Assembly (NCBI GenBank): GCA_028285945.1
Contig: JAPYNE010000028.1
Coordinates: 26,944-90,943 of the forward strand
DNA length: 64,000 nucleotides
Direction of reading: 5' to 3'
Source: Candidatus Foliamicus numerosus
GTDB taxonomy: Bacteria; Pseudomonadota; Gammaproteobacteria; Steroidobacterales; Foliamicaceae
A program made the translations under genes and the position numbers. Shown here in pieces: positions 36,165-46,361 of this stretch (positions are counted from its first letter, which is position 1; the number at the start of each line of letters is the position of its first letter). The notes below the pieces were generated by a model, which searched no databases, had not been told where the DNA came from, and saw only the letters and a list, made by a program, of their open reading frames with translations.

Positions 36165-37313
36165 TCACAGATCCTCGCGCAGCCGCTGGAAAGCAAGGGC
36201 CCGGCTGCGCGGTCCCAGCGGGAAGCTGTCGGAACCCGCATGCACGATGTCCATCCGCGAGAGCGACAGTTCCTCCATGGTCTTCTGCATGGTGCGGGTC
36301 AGACGAGGGCGGGCGCTTCGGCGGATCGCGAATCCGCGCAGCACGGCGCCGGTTTGCGCAATGAGATCCACCTTGGCACCGGTGTGCGCGGCCCAGAAGT
36401 AATACTGGTTGGTTTCCTGCCCAAGCGAATGCATGAGGTTCTCCACGACCAATCCCTCCCAGGAAGCCCACGACCTTGGGTGCCGCTCAAGCTCCCCGAA
36501 GGTGGTGATTCCAAGGCAGTAGTGAAGTAATCCTGAATCGCGGAAATAGACCTTCGGGGACTTCACCTGGCGCCGCGGAAGATCAGCCTGCCAAGGCCGA
36601 ATGCGCCTGACCAGGAAGGCCGATTCCAGAATTTCAAGATAACGCCGGGCGGTGTGGTGGGAGATGTCCAGCGACCGCGCCAGCTCCGAGCCATTCCACA
36701 CTTGGCCGTGACACTCCGCCAGCATGGTCCAGAAACGCTCCACCAGCGCAACGGATGTATTGCCGGTCAGACGATAGATGCCGCGCTCGAGAAAATCGCG
36801 TACGTACCGCTCCCTGAACTCGTAGCTGCTGCGGTCGCCGCCTGCGGTAAACGAGTTCGGCAGACCCCCCCGCAGCCAGAGCGTATCCAACTGCGGCACG
36901 GGAAGCTCCTCCGCCAGCAAACCCGGAAGCTCATAGCACGCCAGCAAATCCTCAAGCGGTTGCAGTTTGTCGCCGAGGCTCTTGAAGTCGATGCTGCTGA
37001 GCAGCAAAAAGCGTGCCTGGGTCCAAGTTCGCTGCGCGAGGTCCCGAACCGCTGGCAGAACGCTCGGGAAGCGGTCAATTTCGTCGAGAATGATTAATCC
37101 CTGCAACTTGGCCAAGCCCGCGCCGGGACCTTCGATCTGCGCACGGTCGGCGGACTTCCCCAAGTCGAAATAGTAGGAATTCCAGCGCCAACGGCTGGCG
37201 AATTCCTGCGCGAGCGTGGTCTTGCCGGCTTCACGCGGCCCCGTCAAGACCACCACGGCATGGTCGGAGAACAGCCTTCGCAGCGCCCGGATATGACGAT
37301 CACGCTCAATCAT
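36165..37313 (-). CDS. AAA ATPase with DUF4143 domain
   Basis: A 382-residue protein of the AAA_14/DUF4143 group. Walker A is VVLTGPREAGKTTLAQEFAS, Walker B is GLIILDEIDRFP and a sensor-like LLLSSIDFKSL follows. The C-terminal half has the DUF4143 pattern YVRDFLERGIYRLTG, then a winged-helix-like LARSLDISHHTARRYLEIL and a GLVVENLMHSL...YYFWAAHTGAKVDLI nuclease-like fold (quoted in parts). Such genes are common, mobile and of unclear role. It is inserted between nnr and tsaE, which are usually adjacent. The start may be nine codons earlier. Confidence 0.88.
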   Translation of the reverse strand: MIERDRHIRALRRLFSDHAVVVLTGPREAGKTTLAQEFASRWRWNSYYFDLGKSADRAQIEGPGAGLAKLQGLIILDEIDRFPSVLPAVRDLAQRTWTQARFLLLSSIDFKSLGDKLQPLEDLLACYELPGLLAEELPVPQLDTLWLRGGLPNSFTAGGDRSSYEFRERYVRDFLERGIYRLTGNTSVALVERFWTMLAECHGQVWNGSELARSLDISHHTARRYLEILESAFLVRRIRPWQADLPRRQVKSPKVYFRDSGLLHYCLGITTFGELERHPRSWASWEGLVVENLMHSLGQETNQYYFWAAHTGAKVDLIAQTGAVLRGFAIRRSARPRLTRTMQKTMEELSLSRMDIVHAGSDSFPLGPRSRALAFQRLREDL

Positions 37314-37389
37314 GGGACCATGCCAGGAAATATGGAACATAATATCCTGTTTTTCTCATAGTCTTGTTTCAGTCAGTCACTGGTCTCGC

Positions 37390-38919
37390 TCAAGCCGCCT
37401 CAGGATTCACAACTTGCCGCAAGGCAGCGACAAGGTCGCTGGCGATCATGCCGCGCTGCCCGGCGGTGGCGGCGATGTCCCCAGCGCGCGCATGCACGTA
37501 GGCGGCGAGGGCCGCGACCTTCTCGGGAATCGCATCCGCAAGTTGCGCCCAAAGCCCCGCCAGCAAGCCGGTGAGCACGTCGCCCGTGCCGGCTGTCGCC
37601 ATTCCGGGATTGCCGGCATCGATCACCCAGGGCGGTCCCTGCTCGGCTGAAACCAGCGTGTGAGCGCCCTTGAGCAGCACCACCCCGGCAACGCGCTGCC
37701 GAAGTTCGCTCAGCGCCTGCAGCCGGTCCGCCTGCACCTGTGCGCTGGAAAGGCCCAGCAACCGGCTCGCCTCGCCCGGATGAGGCGTAATGACGAGAGG
37801 CGGGGCATTGCCGCGAGGCGCGTCCCGGGCGGGCGACTGCGCCAGCAGATTCAATCCGTCCGCGTCGATGATGCAAGGCCGCTTGCTTTCGCGCGCCGCG
37901 GCAAACAGCTCGCGCGCCCAAGCGTCCTGCCCCAGGCCGCAGCCCACGGCGACCACCGTGGCGCGCTCAAGCAAGGGGGCCAGATCGCTGCCGCCGCGCG
38001 CCGCGCGGACCATGAGCTCGGGCCGCTCCCTGATCCATTCGGCCGCATGTTCCGGGTGGGTGGCTACCGAAACCAGCCCCGCGCCGGCCCGCAAGGCGCC
38101 CTCCCCGGCCAGCCGGGCGGCGCCGCCCATGCCAAGCCCCCCGCCTACCACCAGCACATGCCCGAACCGGCCCTTGTGGGCCGCCCGGCGCCGGGCGGCC
38201 AGCATGGCGCGCCAATCCTGCTCGGCAAAGATCCGCAAGCCCTGCTGCCCGCTGCCTGCGGCATTCTCGGCCTTGCGGCGCTGTTCCGGCGGAATGCGGC
38301 CGAGGGGCTCCATCACCCGCTTCCCGGCGTGGTCGGGGGCTTCGCCTAGAAAAAGGCCGCGTTTCTCGGCAATGAACGTAACGGTGAGCGCCGCTCGCAC
38401 GGCGGCGCCCATGCGGCGACCGCTGTCGGCGTGAATGCCGGTGGGAATATCAACGGACAGCGCCGGGATGCCGGACTCATTCACGGCCCGAACCGCTTCG
38501 AGATAGCGGCCCTTCAGCGGCCGGTCAAGGCCGATCCCGAGCATGGCGTCCACGATCAGATCGCATTGGGGAAGCTCCCCTCCCCTGTAGGATGCCACGG
38601 GCACGCCGGCGGCGATCATGGCCTCGAACTGTGCCGCCGCATCGCCGCGCGGCCGATTCGCCGGCGACAGGAGCAGGGTCTCGACGCCTAGGCCGTGTTC
38701 CTTCGCTAGGCGCGCAATGACAAACCCGTCGCCGGCATTGTTGCCCGAACCGGCGAGGACCAGCCAGCGGCGGGCGCCCGGAAAATGCTCGCAGCCCCGC
38801 CCAAAGGCCGCAGCGCCCGCGCGCTCCATCAATGTGTTGCTGCTGATGCCCTCGGCCGCCATCACAGCGTCTTCGAGCGCACGAACCACTGCGGCGGAGC
38901 AAGCGTTTCTAGATTCCAT
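37390..38919 (-). CDS. nnr: Bifunctional NAD(P)HX epimerase/dehydratase
   Basis: A 509-residue metabolite-repair enzyme. The N-terminal YjeF epimerase domain has LAGSGNNAGDGFVIARLA and QCDLIVDAMLGIGLDRPLKG. The C-terminal ADP-dependent dehydratase has VGCGLGQDAW, VITPHPGEASRLLG and NPGMATAGTGDVLTGLLAGL. I start at ATG 38919 (MESRNACSAAVV); the frame runs further upstream, but that part is repeat sequence. It is divergent from queG. Confidence 0.95.
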   Translation of the reverse strand: MESRNACSAAVVRALEDAVMAAEGISSNTLMERAGAAAFGRGCEHFPGARRWLVLAGSGNNAGDGFVIARLAKEHGLGVETLLLSPANRPRGDAAAQFEAMIAAGVPVASYRGGELPQCDLIVDAMLGIGLDRPLKGRYLEAVRAVNESGIPALSVDIPTGIHADSGRRMGAAVRAALTVTFIAEKRGLFLGEAPDHAGKRVMEPLGRIPPEQRRKAENAAGSGQQGLRIFAEQDWRAMLAARRRAAHKGRFGHVLVVGGGLGMGGAARLAGEGALRAGAGLVSVATHPEHAAEWIRERPELMVRAARGGSDLAPLLERATVVAVGCGLGQDAWARELFAAARESKRPCIIDADGLNLLAQSPARDAPRGNAPPLVITPHPGEASRLLGLSSAQVQADRLQALSELRQRVAGVVLLKGAHTLVSAEQGPPWVIDAGNPGMATAGTGDVLTGLLAGLWAQLADAIPEKVAALAAYVHARAGDIAATAGQRGMIASDLVAALRQVVNPEAA

Positions 38920-38925
38920 CCGCAC

Positions 38926-39050
38926 GTATATTGCACCAGTGCGCTTGCCCTCGCCCTGCGCCTGCCCCCGCCTCGCGGGAGACGCATGAACCCGTCCGGC
39001 TGCTCCGGCGTTATCTCGGCCCTCGCCCCTTATTTGCGGGCAAGCGGCTT
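38926..39050. repeat. Hairpin repeat, copy 5, degenerate
   Basis: This copy lies between divergent nnr and queG. It contains AGACGCATGAACCCGTCC as in copy 3. It also carries a tail-like TATATTGCACCAG and a distal ATTTGCGGGC that match flanks of copy 4 in inverted orientation. Only a short arm pair is left (CGCTTGCCC at 38942 and GGGCAAGCG at 39038). It occupies the shared promoter region of both genes. Confidence 0.75.
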
Positions 39051-39095
39051 CCTCTATCAAACGCTATGAGCTGCGCTGCGGCAATATTGGGGGTT

Positions 39096-40151
39096 ATGCC
39101 GCATGCCATGGACTATTCCCGCCTTGCCGCCGAGCTGCCGGAGCTGGCCCGGGAGTTCGGCTTCGAGCAGGCTGGCGTAGCCGGGATCGACCTGCAGGAG
39201 GCCGAAACGCGGTTGGACCGCTGGCTGGAGCTGGGCCGGCATGGAAGCATGAGCTGGATGGCGCGCCATGGACGCAAGCGCTCGCGTCCGGACCTGCTGC
39301 TGCCCGGCACGCTCCGGGTGCTGTGCTTTCGCATGCACTACTGGCCGCGCCGGGCGGCGCCCGCGCTGTCAGTGCTGGCCAACCCGCAAAAAGCCTATAT
39401 TTCACGCTACGCCTTGGGCCGCGATTACCACCGCCTGATGCGCAAGCGGCTCAAGAAACTGGCCGAGCGCATCGCCGAACGCGCCGGCCCCATGGGCCAC
39501 CGTGTTTTTGTCGATAGCGCGCCGGTGATGGAAAAACCGCTGGCGGCGCAAGCCGGGCTGGGCTGGATGGGCAAGCACACCAACCTGATCAATCGGCATG
39601 AGGGCTCATGGTTCTTCCTTGGGGAAATCTATACCGACCTGCCGCTGCCGGCCGAACAACCCGTCGCCGATCACTGCGGCAGTTGCCGGGCCTGCATCGA
39701 TATCTGCCCCACGCAGGCGATCGTGGCTCCCTACCAACTCGACGCCCGCCGCTGCGTCTCGTACCTGACCATCGAAAATCGCGGGCCGATTCCGCGGGAA
39801 CTCCGCCCGATGCTCGGCAACCGCGTGTTCGGTTGCGACGACTGCCAACTGGTCTGCCCTTGGAACCGCCATGCCCGGCCCAGCGAAGAGGCGGCCTTCG
39901 CGCCCCGGGGCGGCCTCGACGATATTGCGCTCACTTCGCTGTTCGGCTGGTCCGAAAAACAGTGGCGCGAGCGGACTCGCGGAAGCGCCCTGCGCCGCGC
40001 GGGCCACATCGGCTGGCTCAGAAACCTGGCCGTGGCGCTGGGAAACGCCGCGCGTTCCGCACCCGTCATTGAGGCGCTGCGCCGGCGCGCCTCGCATACC
40101 AGCGAGCTCGTTCGCGAACATGTCCTCTGGGCGCTGGATCGTCACGACTGA
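39096..40151 (+). CDS. queG: Epoxyqueuosine reductase
   Basis: An Fe-S/cobalamin enzyme making queuosine in tRNA. LLLPGTLRVLCFRMHYWP, YALGRDYHRLMRKRLKKLAE and GLGWMGKHTNLINR match QueG closely. Two 4Fe-4S motifs are CGSCRACIDICPTQAI and CDDCQLVCPWNRHA. The protein is about 350 residues, somewhat short at the C-terminus compared with E. coli. ATG 39096 or 39108 are both possible starts, and neither has ideal ribosome-site spacing. Confidence 0.95.
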   Translation: MPHAMDYSRLAAELPELAREFGFEQAGVAGIDLQEAETRLDRWLELGRHGSMSWMARHGRKRSRPDLLLPGTLRVLCFRMHYWPRRAAPALSVLANPQKAYISRYALGRDYHRLMRKRLKKLAERIAERAGPMGHRVFVDSAPVMEKPLAAQAGLGWMGKHTNLINRHEGSWFFLGEIYTDLPLPAEQPVADHCGSCRACIDICPTQAIVAPYQLDARRCVSYLTIENRGPIPRELRPMLGNRVFGCDDCQLVCPWNRHARPSEEAAFAPRGGLDDIALTSLFGWSEKQWRERTRGSALRRAGHIGWLRNLAVALGNAARSAPVIEALRRRASHTSELVREHVLWALDRHD

Positions 40152-40205
40152 CACAAGCCCGGACTTCCGGCAGAGGGTGCCTCGCTGCTGGCGGGCGTCC
40201 AGGGA

Positions 40206-41144
40206 TTATTCCGGTTTGGCCGGCGCGTGCGGGGAAATATGGATCCGGCCGCGGCGGCGGGACAGCCGCGCGCCCCGCCAGCGCGCCTCGGGATGCCGGT
40301 CGGCGGCCGCGTTCAGGAGCATGTCGAGCGCCGCGTGCAGCCGCGCCTGGGCAGGGGCGGCCAGCCCCAGCGCCGCCAAGCGTTCACGCAGCAGATTGGC
40401 GCGGCGCGCCGGCGAAAGCTTGCGCAGGCCCGCGCAATCGATGGAGTCCGCCCGCGCAATCCCGTGGCCGTCCTTCTCGGCCAGCGCACTGAGCAGTTCA
40501 CGGGTTTCGCCCGCCAGCCGCGCCAGACGGCCGGCTGTAGCCCCGCCTCCGGGCCAGCGACCCCGCAGCAGCGGAAGCACTTCGTGGCGCAGAAACGAGC
40601 GATCCAGGCCGGAATCCCGGTTGGATGGATCGTCAATATATTTCGCGCCTTTGCTCTCAAGCCATGACCTGAGGTCCGCCTGGGGCACATCCAGCAGCGG
40701 CCGCAACAGCCACCCGCCGCCAAGAGGGCGGCTCGCGCGGATGCCGGAAAGCCCCGTCACCCCGGTGCCCCTCAGCATGCGCAACAGGAGCGTCTCCCAC
40801 TGGTCGTCCTGGTGATGCGCGGTGAGCAGGCACTCTTCGGGCTGCATGATGTCCTCAAGAACCGCATAGCGCTCGCGGCGCGCGGCGGCCTCCAGGCCCC
40901 GGCCATCGGCCCGCACCTGCACTTCGCGGCACTTGATGGGAATACCCAGACCGCTCGCCACGGCCTTGCAATGTTCCGCCCAAGCGCCTGCTTCGCTTTG
41001 CAAGCCGTGATTGACGTGCGCTGCGCGCAATCGCTTGCCTCCGGATGCTTCGAGCAGTTCATGCGTGGCCAGCAGCAAAGCGGTGGAATCGGCCCCGCCG
41101 CTGAACGCCACCAGCAAGGGACGCTCCTGCCAGTCAGGCCGCAA
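40206..41144 (-). CDS. tilS: tRNA(Ile)-lysidine synthase
   Basis: A PP-loop ATPase that converts C34 of tRNA-Ile(CAU) to lysidine. LLVAFSGGADSTALLLA is the P-loop, AHVNHGLQSEAG and LLTAHHQDDQWETLLLRMLRGTG are hallmark motifs, and KYIDDPSNRDSGLDRSFLRH follows. At 312 residues it is shorter than the E. coli enzyme and lacks the C-terminal domain. The only standard start is TTG at 41144. The frame is open back to a stop near 41215, and a CTG at 41192 would restore a more usual N-terminus. It follows accA. Confidence 0.93.
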   Translation of the reverse strand: MRPDWQERPLLVAFSGGADSTALLLATHELLEASGGKRLRAAHVNHGLQSEAGAWAEHCKAVASGLGIPIKCREVQVRADGRGLEAAARRERYAVLEDIMQPEECLLTAHHQDDQWETLLLRMLRGTGVTGLSGIRASRPLGGGWLLRPLLDVPQADLRSWLESKGAKYIDDPSNRDSGLDRSFLRHEVLPLLRGRWPGGGATAGRLARLAGETRELLSALAEKDGHGIARADSIDCAGLRKLSPARRANLLRERLAALGLAAPAQARLHAALDMLLNAAADRHPEARWRGARLSRRRGRIHISPHAPAKPE

Positions 41145-41280
41145 GCGGCCAAGCGCCGCCTTAAGAGACTTGGGAACGAATGCGATCGTCAGCCCACCGC
41201 TGCCGCCGCCGGCCTAGGCGGATTCTCCCGCCAGCACTGCACGGCGATTCAGTTTGGCGTTCATATTTTTGGCCTGTGCG

Positions 41281-42237
41281 TCAAGCTTCGCGGAAAACGC
41301 CGTAATTCAGCAGGCGTTGCTGGCGGCGCTCGAGCAGCTGCGGAATATCGAGGCGGGTGAGGCGCGCCAGGTGTTTGTTGACCGCCTTTCGGAGGCTTTC
41401 CACCACCTCGTCGGGATTACGGTGGGCGCCGCCCAAAGGCTCGTCGAGCACTTCGTCAACCAGCTTGAATTTGAGCAGGCGGCTGGCGGTAACGCCCATG
41501 GCGTCGGCCGCCTCGGCAGCGTGCTCAGCGCTCTTCCACAGGATGCTGGCGCAGCCTTCCGGTGAAATCACCGAGTAGATGCTGTACTCCAGCATGATCA
41601 CCACGTCGGCAATGCCGATGGCGAGCGCGCCGCCCGAGCCGCCCTCGCCGATGATGGCGCTGATGACGGGCGTCTTGAGGCCCACCATGCAATTCAGGCT
41701 CGAGGCGATGGCTTCGCTCTGGCCGCGTTCCTCCGCGCCGATTCCGGGGTAAGCGCCGGGCGTATCGATCAGCGTCACCACCGGCAGGCCGAACTTCTCC
41801 GCAAGCCTCATCAGCCGCTGGGCTTTGCGGTAGCCCTCCGGGCGGGCCATGCCGTAATTCCGCCGCACTCGGGTTGCGGTGTCGCGTCCTTTCTGGTGGC
41901 CGATGAACATGACGGGGGTTCCGTCGATCCTTCCGGGGCCGCCCACTATGGCGTAGTCGTCGGCGTATATTCGATCGCCGTGCAGTTCCTGAAAGTCGGC
42001 GCTCAAGCCGGCGATATAGTCCAGCGAGTACGGTCGCTTGGGGTGGCGGGCCACCTGCGCGGTCTGCCAAGGCGAAAGCTTTCGGTAGATGCTGCGCGTG
42101 AGCGAGCGGCGGCGGCGCTCAAGCCGCTGGATTTCCGCAGCCACATCCACGCCCGAGTCATTATCGAGAAACCGCAGTTGCTTGATCTTGTTCTCCAGCT
42201 CCGCGACGGGTTGCTCGAAGTCAAGGAAAGATTCCAT
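41281..42237 (-). CDS. accA: Acetyl-CoA carboxylase carboxyltransferase alpha subunit
   Basis: A 318-residue subunit of the enzyme that makes malonyl-CoA. [18 protein letters not shown] at the start, [38 protein letters not shown] and [13 protein letters not shown] are all signature strings. I start at ATG 42237 (MESFLDFEQ); 36 codons further upstream are poor sequence. It follows dnaE by 37 bases, as in other gammaproteobacteria. Confidence 0.97.
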   Translation of the reverse strand: MESFLDFEQPVAELENKIKQLRFLDNDSGVDVAAEIQRLERRRRSLTRSIYRKLSPWQTAQVARHPKRPYSLDYIAGLSADFQELHGDRIYADDYAIVGGPGRIDGTPVMFIGHQKGRDTATRVRRNYGMARPEGYRKAQRLMRLAEKFGLPVVTLIDTPGAYPGIGAEERGQSEAIASSLNCMVGLKTPVISAIIGEGGSGGALAIGIADVVIMLEYSIYSVISPEGCASILWKSAEHAAEAADAMGVTASRLLKFKLVDEVLDEPLGGAHRNPDEVVESLRKAVNKHLARLTRLDIPQLLERRQQRLLNYGVFREA

Positions 42238-42274
42238 AGACACAGGTCCAACCGGGAGTCGGCATTTTATGCCC

Positions 42275-45200
42275 TCAGGCCCGCCGAGGCTGGCGCCCGT
42301 ACCGGAAATCAAACTCCTCCACCACTGGAGACTGCCGCAGCGCATGCCGCAAGGACTCCGATACTTGGACTCTCCAGCCGCCCCCCAGTCGCAGCCGGCC
42401 GGTCGCCCCGCGGCCCGAGTGCTGGATGACGACGACGGCGTTTCCCGGAGTGTGGCCTTTCAGCAATCGCTGCAATTGGGCGAATGTTTCCTTGGGTTCG
42501 GGTGAAGGGGCGCAGCGCAAAAGCAGCTCTCGAGCGCGGATGCCCATCACATCGTCGAGCGACTCCACCGAGTCCGCGAACAGGTTGCGCTCGCCGCGCA
42601 TTAAACGGACCAAACGGCCCTTCACCACAACCAGGGAGTGCGGCGCGATGAGCCCGGCGGGCGGCGCTCCCGAGTCCCAGCGCGGCAGACGCACCGGCAG
42701 GCGCGCTTCGCCATCGTCAAGTTCGAAGAAGTTGGCGCCGCCCCTGCGCCACTTCCGCAGCACGCTGCCGGCCACCATGATTGTTGGCGCGTCATTCTTT
42801 TCCAACGTTCCCGCCCGGGCGCCGTCGAGGATCTGGCGCAGGCCGCCGCCTGTGAGCCTGCCCGCCTCGTCCCTGTACTCATCGAAGGGATGACCGCTCA
42901 AGCAGAAACCCAGGCTGCGCCGCTCTCCATCCAGCCGCTCGCGAAGCCCCCATTCGGGCACGCGGGGAATCTCGATGTGCTCGGCGGAGCCGCCGCCGTC
43001 GTCAAACAGGCCCTCCTGGCCGCATTCGGCATCACGGGCGGCCTTCGCGGCCGCAGCCAGAGCCCCGGGCAGCACCTGCATCACCGCTGCGCGATTGCCG
43101 CAGAGGCTGTCGAGAGCACCGGACCGCCCCAGCGGCTCGGCCTGGCGCAGATGCAAGCCCGAAGCGCCGGCCCGCGCAAAAAAGTCGCCCAGCGTCGCGA
43201 ATTCCCCGGCTGAAATGCGCTCGGCAAAAATCGCCTTGGCGGCGCCTTGCCCGAGCCCGCGTATGGCGCCCAGCCCGCAACGGACGGTCTTGTCGTCCAC
43301 CGCGCTGAAACCGACCTCCGAGCGGTTCACGTCCGGCGGCAGCACCTCAATGCCCAGGGCCAGGCATTCCTGCGTCATCCAGTAGAGGCGCTCATGCGCG
43401 CTCATGTCGGTGGTCATGGTGGATGCCATGTACTGCGCCGGATAGCGCGCCTTCAACCAGGCCGTCTGGTAGGCGACTGTCGCATAGGCGGCGGAATGCG
43501 ACTTGTTGAAGCCGTAACCGGCGAAAGTCTCCATCAGATTGAAGATATGCTCAGCCTTGCCGCGCGTCAGGCCGTGCTCAATCGCGCCGTTAACAAACAC
43601 CGAGCGCTGGTCCGCCATTTCCTCCTTGAGCTTTTTGCCCATCGCCCGCCGCAGCCCGTCGGCCTGGGCGAAGCTGTAGCCCGCGATCAGCCGCGCGATC
43701 TCCATGACCTGCTCCTGGTAGAGGATCACTCCGTAAGTCTCGCCGAGCAGCTCGCGGAGGTCCTCGTGCAGATAGTCCACGGCTTCCTGGCCGTGCTTGC
43801 GCCGGATGTAGGTATCGGCCATGCCGGTTTGCAGCGGCCCGGGGCGGAACAGCGCCACCAGCGCGATCATGTCGCTGAAGCGGTCGGGCTTGAGGTTGCG
43901 GATGAGTTCGCGCATGCCCCTGGATTCCAGCTGGAACACCGCCCGCGTGCGCAGATTGCGAAGCAATTCGAACACTCCGGCATCGTCCAAGGGAATATTC
44001 GCGATATCGATGGGGTCCTTGCCGCAGGCCGCGCGGTCGCGATTGACCTTGTCCATGGTGCGGGTAATGGTGGTGAGGTCGTTCAGCGCCAGAAAATCGA
44101 ATTTGACTAAACCCACGGACTCGATATCGTCCTTGTCGAACTGGGTCACGGTGGGAGAATCGCTATCCTGGCGGTAGAGCGGCGTGAAGTGCTCCAGCTC
44201 CGACGGGGCGATCACAACCCCGCCCGCATGGGTGCTGGCGTTTCGAGGCAATCCCTCAAGTTGCAACGCCAAATCAACCACTTCGCGCGCCTCTCCGTCG
44301 GTGCTGTAGAGGTGGCGGAGCTCCTGGTCGTCCTTCATCGCCTGCTCTATGGTCACCCCAACCGGCAAGGGAGGAATCAGCCCTGCGATCTGCTCGCCCA
44401 GCCCCAGCGGATAGGCCAGCACCCGGGTCGCGTCCTTGATCGCCGCGCGTGCCGCGAGGCGATTGAAAGTGATGATCTGGGCGACGCGGTCCTCGCCGTA
44501 CTCCCGCGCCACATAGCTCAGCACCCGCTCCCGCCGCTCGCCGCAAAAATCGATGTCGATATCGGGCATGGAAATCCGCTCCGGATTCAGGAAGCGCTCG
44601 AAGATCAGCCCGTAGCGCAGCGGATCGATGGCGGTGATGCCCAGCGCGTAGCTGATGAGCGAACCGGCCGCCGACCCGCGGCCCGGGCCCACCGGCACAT
44701 CGTTCTCGCGCGCCCAGCGAACGATGTCGGCAACGATCAGGAAATAGCCCGGATAGTCCATGCGCTCCACTACTTTCAGCTCGGCCTGCAAGCGCTTTTC
44801 ATATTTTTCCGGCAACTCGGCCTCAGGCCCGCCCGCCGTCTCGATGCCCAAGCGCCCGGCCAGCCCGGCCTTTGCCTCCGATTGAAGAAAGCGGCCCTCG
44901 TCCGTCCCTTTCGGCACCCGCGCCTTGGGCAGGCGCGGACGTCCCAGGTTCAACTCCACGTTGCAGGCGCGCGCAATGGCCACCGTGTTTCCAAGCGCCT
45001 CGGGGAGGTCGCCGAACAACTCGGCCATTTCGCCGGGCGTTCTCAAGTACTGCTGGGCCGTGTACAGGCTGGTGCGCCGAGGATCGTTAAGGATTTCGCC
45101 TTGATGGATGCACACGCGGGCTTCGTGCGCCGTGAATTCGCTTTGGTCCAAGAAACGAACATCGTTAACCGCCACCAAGGGAATCCCCTGTGCGTCGCCC

Positions 45201-45763
45201 ATTTCCGCGGTCCGCTGCGTCATCGAGGACTCGCCGGGCCGGCCCAGCCGGCTGACCTCCAAAAACAGGCACTCGCCCATGGCGCTGCGCAGTGCCAGCA
45301 CCCAGTCTTGCTCGGCGCGCGACGGCGGGCCGTCCGCCGGGCTTTCCAGCGCCGTCAGTCCAAACAGGCCCTGCAGCGCTTCCGCCGTCAGCCACTGCGG
45401 ATCAAGCAGCGGCGCTTCGCGCGCCTCCATCTCCAAGTGCATCTGCGAAACAAGGCGCAGCAGCCTCCTATAGCCTGCGGCGTTCCGGCACAACAGCGTG
45501 AGCCGGCCTGGCGCCGCGCCCGGCGTGCGCGGCGCTAGATGCAGATCGGCGCCCAGAATGGGCTTGATGCCGGCACGCAGCGCGGCGCGGTAGAAGCGCA
45601 CCGCGCCGAACATATTGTTGAGATCGGTCAAAGCCACGGCCGGCATGCCCCGTTCGCGGACGGCGCGGCAGAAGCTGGCGTTGCTTGCGCTGATGCGCAC
45701 AACCGAATCGACCAGCGAGAACTCCGAATGCACGCGCAGATGAACGAAGGGGGCCGTTTGCAT
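42275..45763 (-). CDS. dnaE: DNA polymerase III alpha subunit
   Basis: The replicative polymerase, 1162 residues. An N-terminal PHP domain starts with [15 protein letters not shown]. The polymerase core has [17 protein letters not shown] and the catalytic [14 protein letters not shown] helix-hairpin-helix and an OB fold ([17 protein letters not shown]) complete it. ATG at 45763 gives the normal N-terminus. A GTG at 45781 that overlaps the rnhB stop (GTGA) is an equally coupled alternative, adding six residues. Length is normal. Confidence 0.96.
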   Translation of the reverse strand: MQTAPFVHLRVHSEFSLVDSVVRISASNASFCRAVRERGMPAVALTDLNNMFGAVRFYRAALRAGIKPILGADLHLAPRTPGAAPGRLTLLCRNAAGYRRLLRLVSQMHLEMEAREAPLLDPQWLTAEALQGLFGLTALESPADGPPSRAEQDWVLALRSAMGECLFLEVSRLGRPGESSMTQRTAEMGDAQGIPLVAVNDVRFLDQSEFTAHEARVCIHQGEILNDPRRTSLYTAQQYLRTPGEMAELFGDLPEALGNTVAIARACNVELNLGRPRLPKARVPKGTDEGRFLQSEAKAGLAGRLGIETAGGPEAELPEKYEKRLQAELKVVERMDYPGYFLIVADIVRWARENDVPVGPGRGSAAGSLISYALGITAIDPLRYGLIFERFLNPERISMPDIDIDFCGERRERVLSYVAREYGEDRVAQIITFNRLAARAAIKDATRVLAYPLGLGEQIAGLIPPLPVGVTIEQAMKDDQELRHLYSTDGEAREVVDLALQLEGLPRNASTHAGGVVIAPSELEHFTPLYRQDSDSPTVTQFDKDDIESVGLVKFDFLALNDLTTITRTMDKVNRDRAACGKDPIDIANIPLDDAGVFELLRNLRTRAVFQLESRGMRELIRNLKPDRFSDMIALVALFRPGPLQTGMADTYIRRKHGQEAVDYLHEDLRELLGETYGVILYQEQVMEIARLIAGYSFAQADGLRRAMGKKLKEEMADQRSVFVNGAIEHGLTRGKAEHIFNLMETFAGYGFNKSHSAAYATVAYQTAWLKARYPAQYMASTMTTDMSAHERLYWMTQECLALGIEVLPPDVNRSEVGFSAVDDKTVRCGLGAIRGLGQGAAKAIFAERISAGEFATLGDFFARAGASGLHLRQAEPLGRSGALDSLCGNRAAVMQVLPGALAAAAKAARDAECGQEGLFDDGGGSAEHIEIPRVPEWGLRERLDGERRSLGFCLSGHPFDEYRDEAGRLTGGGLRQILDGARAGTLEKNDAPTIMVAGSVLRKWRRGGANFFELDDGEARLPVRLPRWDSGAPPAGLIAPHSLVVVKGRLVRLMRGERNLFADSVESLDDVMGIRARELLLRCAPSPEPKETFAQLQRLLKGHTPGNAVVVIQHSGRGATGRLRLGGGWRVQVSESLRHALRQSPVVEEFDFRYGRQPRRA

Positions 45764-45777
45764 ATTCCGTTCAGACC

Positions 45778-46359
45778 TCACAAAGCGTCACTGACCGGGC
45801 GGAAACTCATGCGGTGCGCCGGGCTGGCTCCAAGGCGCTGTAGAGCCAAGCGGTGCGCCGGCACTCCGTAGCCCTTATGCTGCGCCAGGCGGTAGCCCGG
45901 CCAGCGGAGGTCCAGCTGCCGCATGGCGCGGTCCCGCCATTCCTTGGCCAGCACGGAAGCCGCCGCGATTGCCGGGCAACGGCGATCTCCGCCAATCATC
46001 GCTTGCAGTTGAACCCTGTCCCGCCAGCCAAGCGGCAACTCCGGCAAATGCGGCCCGTCCACGCGAACCAGCGCAGCGCGGCGCGACAGCCCGCGCAAGG
46101 CCCTATGCATGGCCAAGAGGCTGGCTTGCAGAATGTTCAAGCGGTCGATCTCTTCGACGGTGGCCAAGCCTACCGCCCAGCACAGGCACTCGATCCTGAT
46201 TCGGCGTTCCAGCACGGCGCGGCGCCCGGGAGCCAGCTGCTTGGAATCGCGCACCCCGGCCACGCGCCCGCCAGCCGGCAGCACCACGGCTGCCGCAACC
46301 ACCGGTCCGGCCAGCGCGCCCCGGCCCGCTTCATCGACCCCCGCAAGCAGCCCGTCCAT
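45778..46359 (-). CDS. rnhB: Ribonuclease HII
   Basis: A 193-residue enzyme removing ribonucleotides from DNA. GVDEAGRGALAGPVVAAAVV holds the catalytic DE pair, VRVDGPHLPELP the next region, and ASVLAKEWRDRAM a later conserved helix. Length and motifs are normal. It lies two bases after lpxB and just before dnaE, in the conserved lpxB-rnhB-dnaE order. Confidence 0.95.
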   Translation of the reverse strand: MDGLLAGVDEAGRGALAGPVVAAAVVLPAGGRVAGVRDSKQLAPGRRAVLERRIRIECLCWAVGLATVEEIDRLNILQASLLAMHRALRGLSRRAALVRVDGPHLPELPLGWRDRVQLQAMIGGDRRCPAIAAASVLAKEWRDRAMRQLDLRWPGYRLAQHKGYGVPAHRLALQRLGASPAHRMSFRPVSDAL

Positions 46360-46361
46360 GT

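Noticed and set aside
44189-45538. 449-codon plus-strand frame opposite dnaE
   Set aside because: Antisense shadow; no conserved motifs and no ribosome site.
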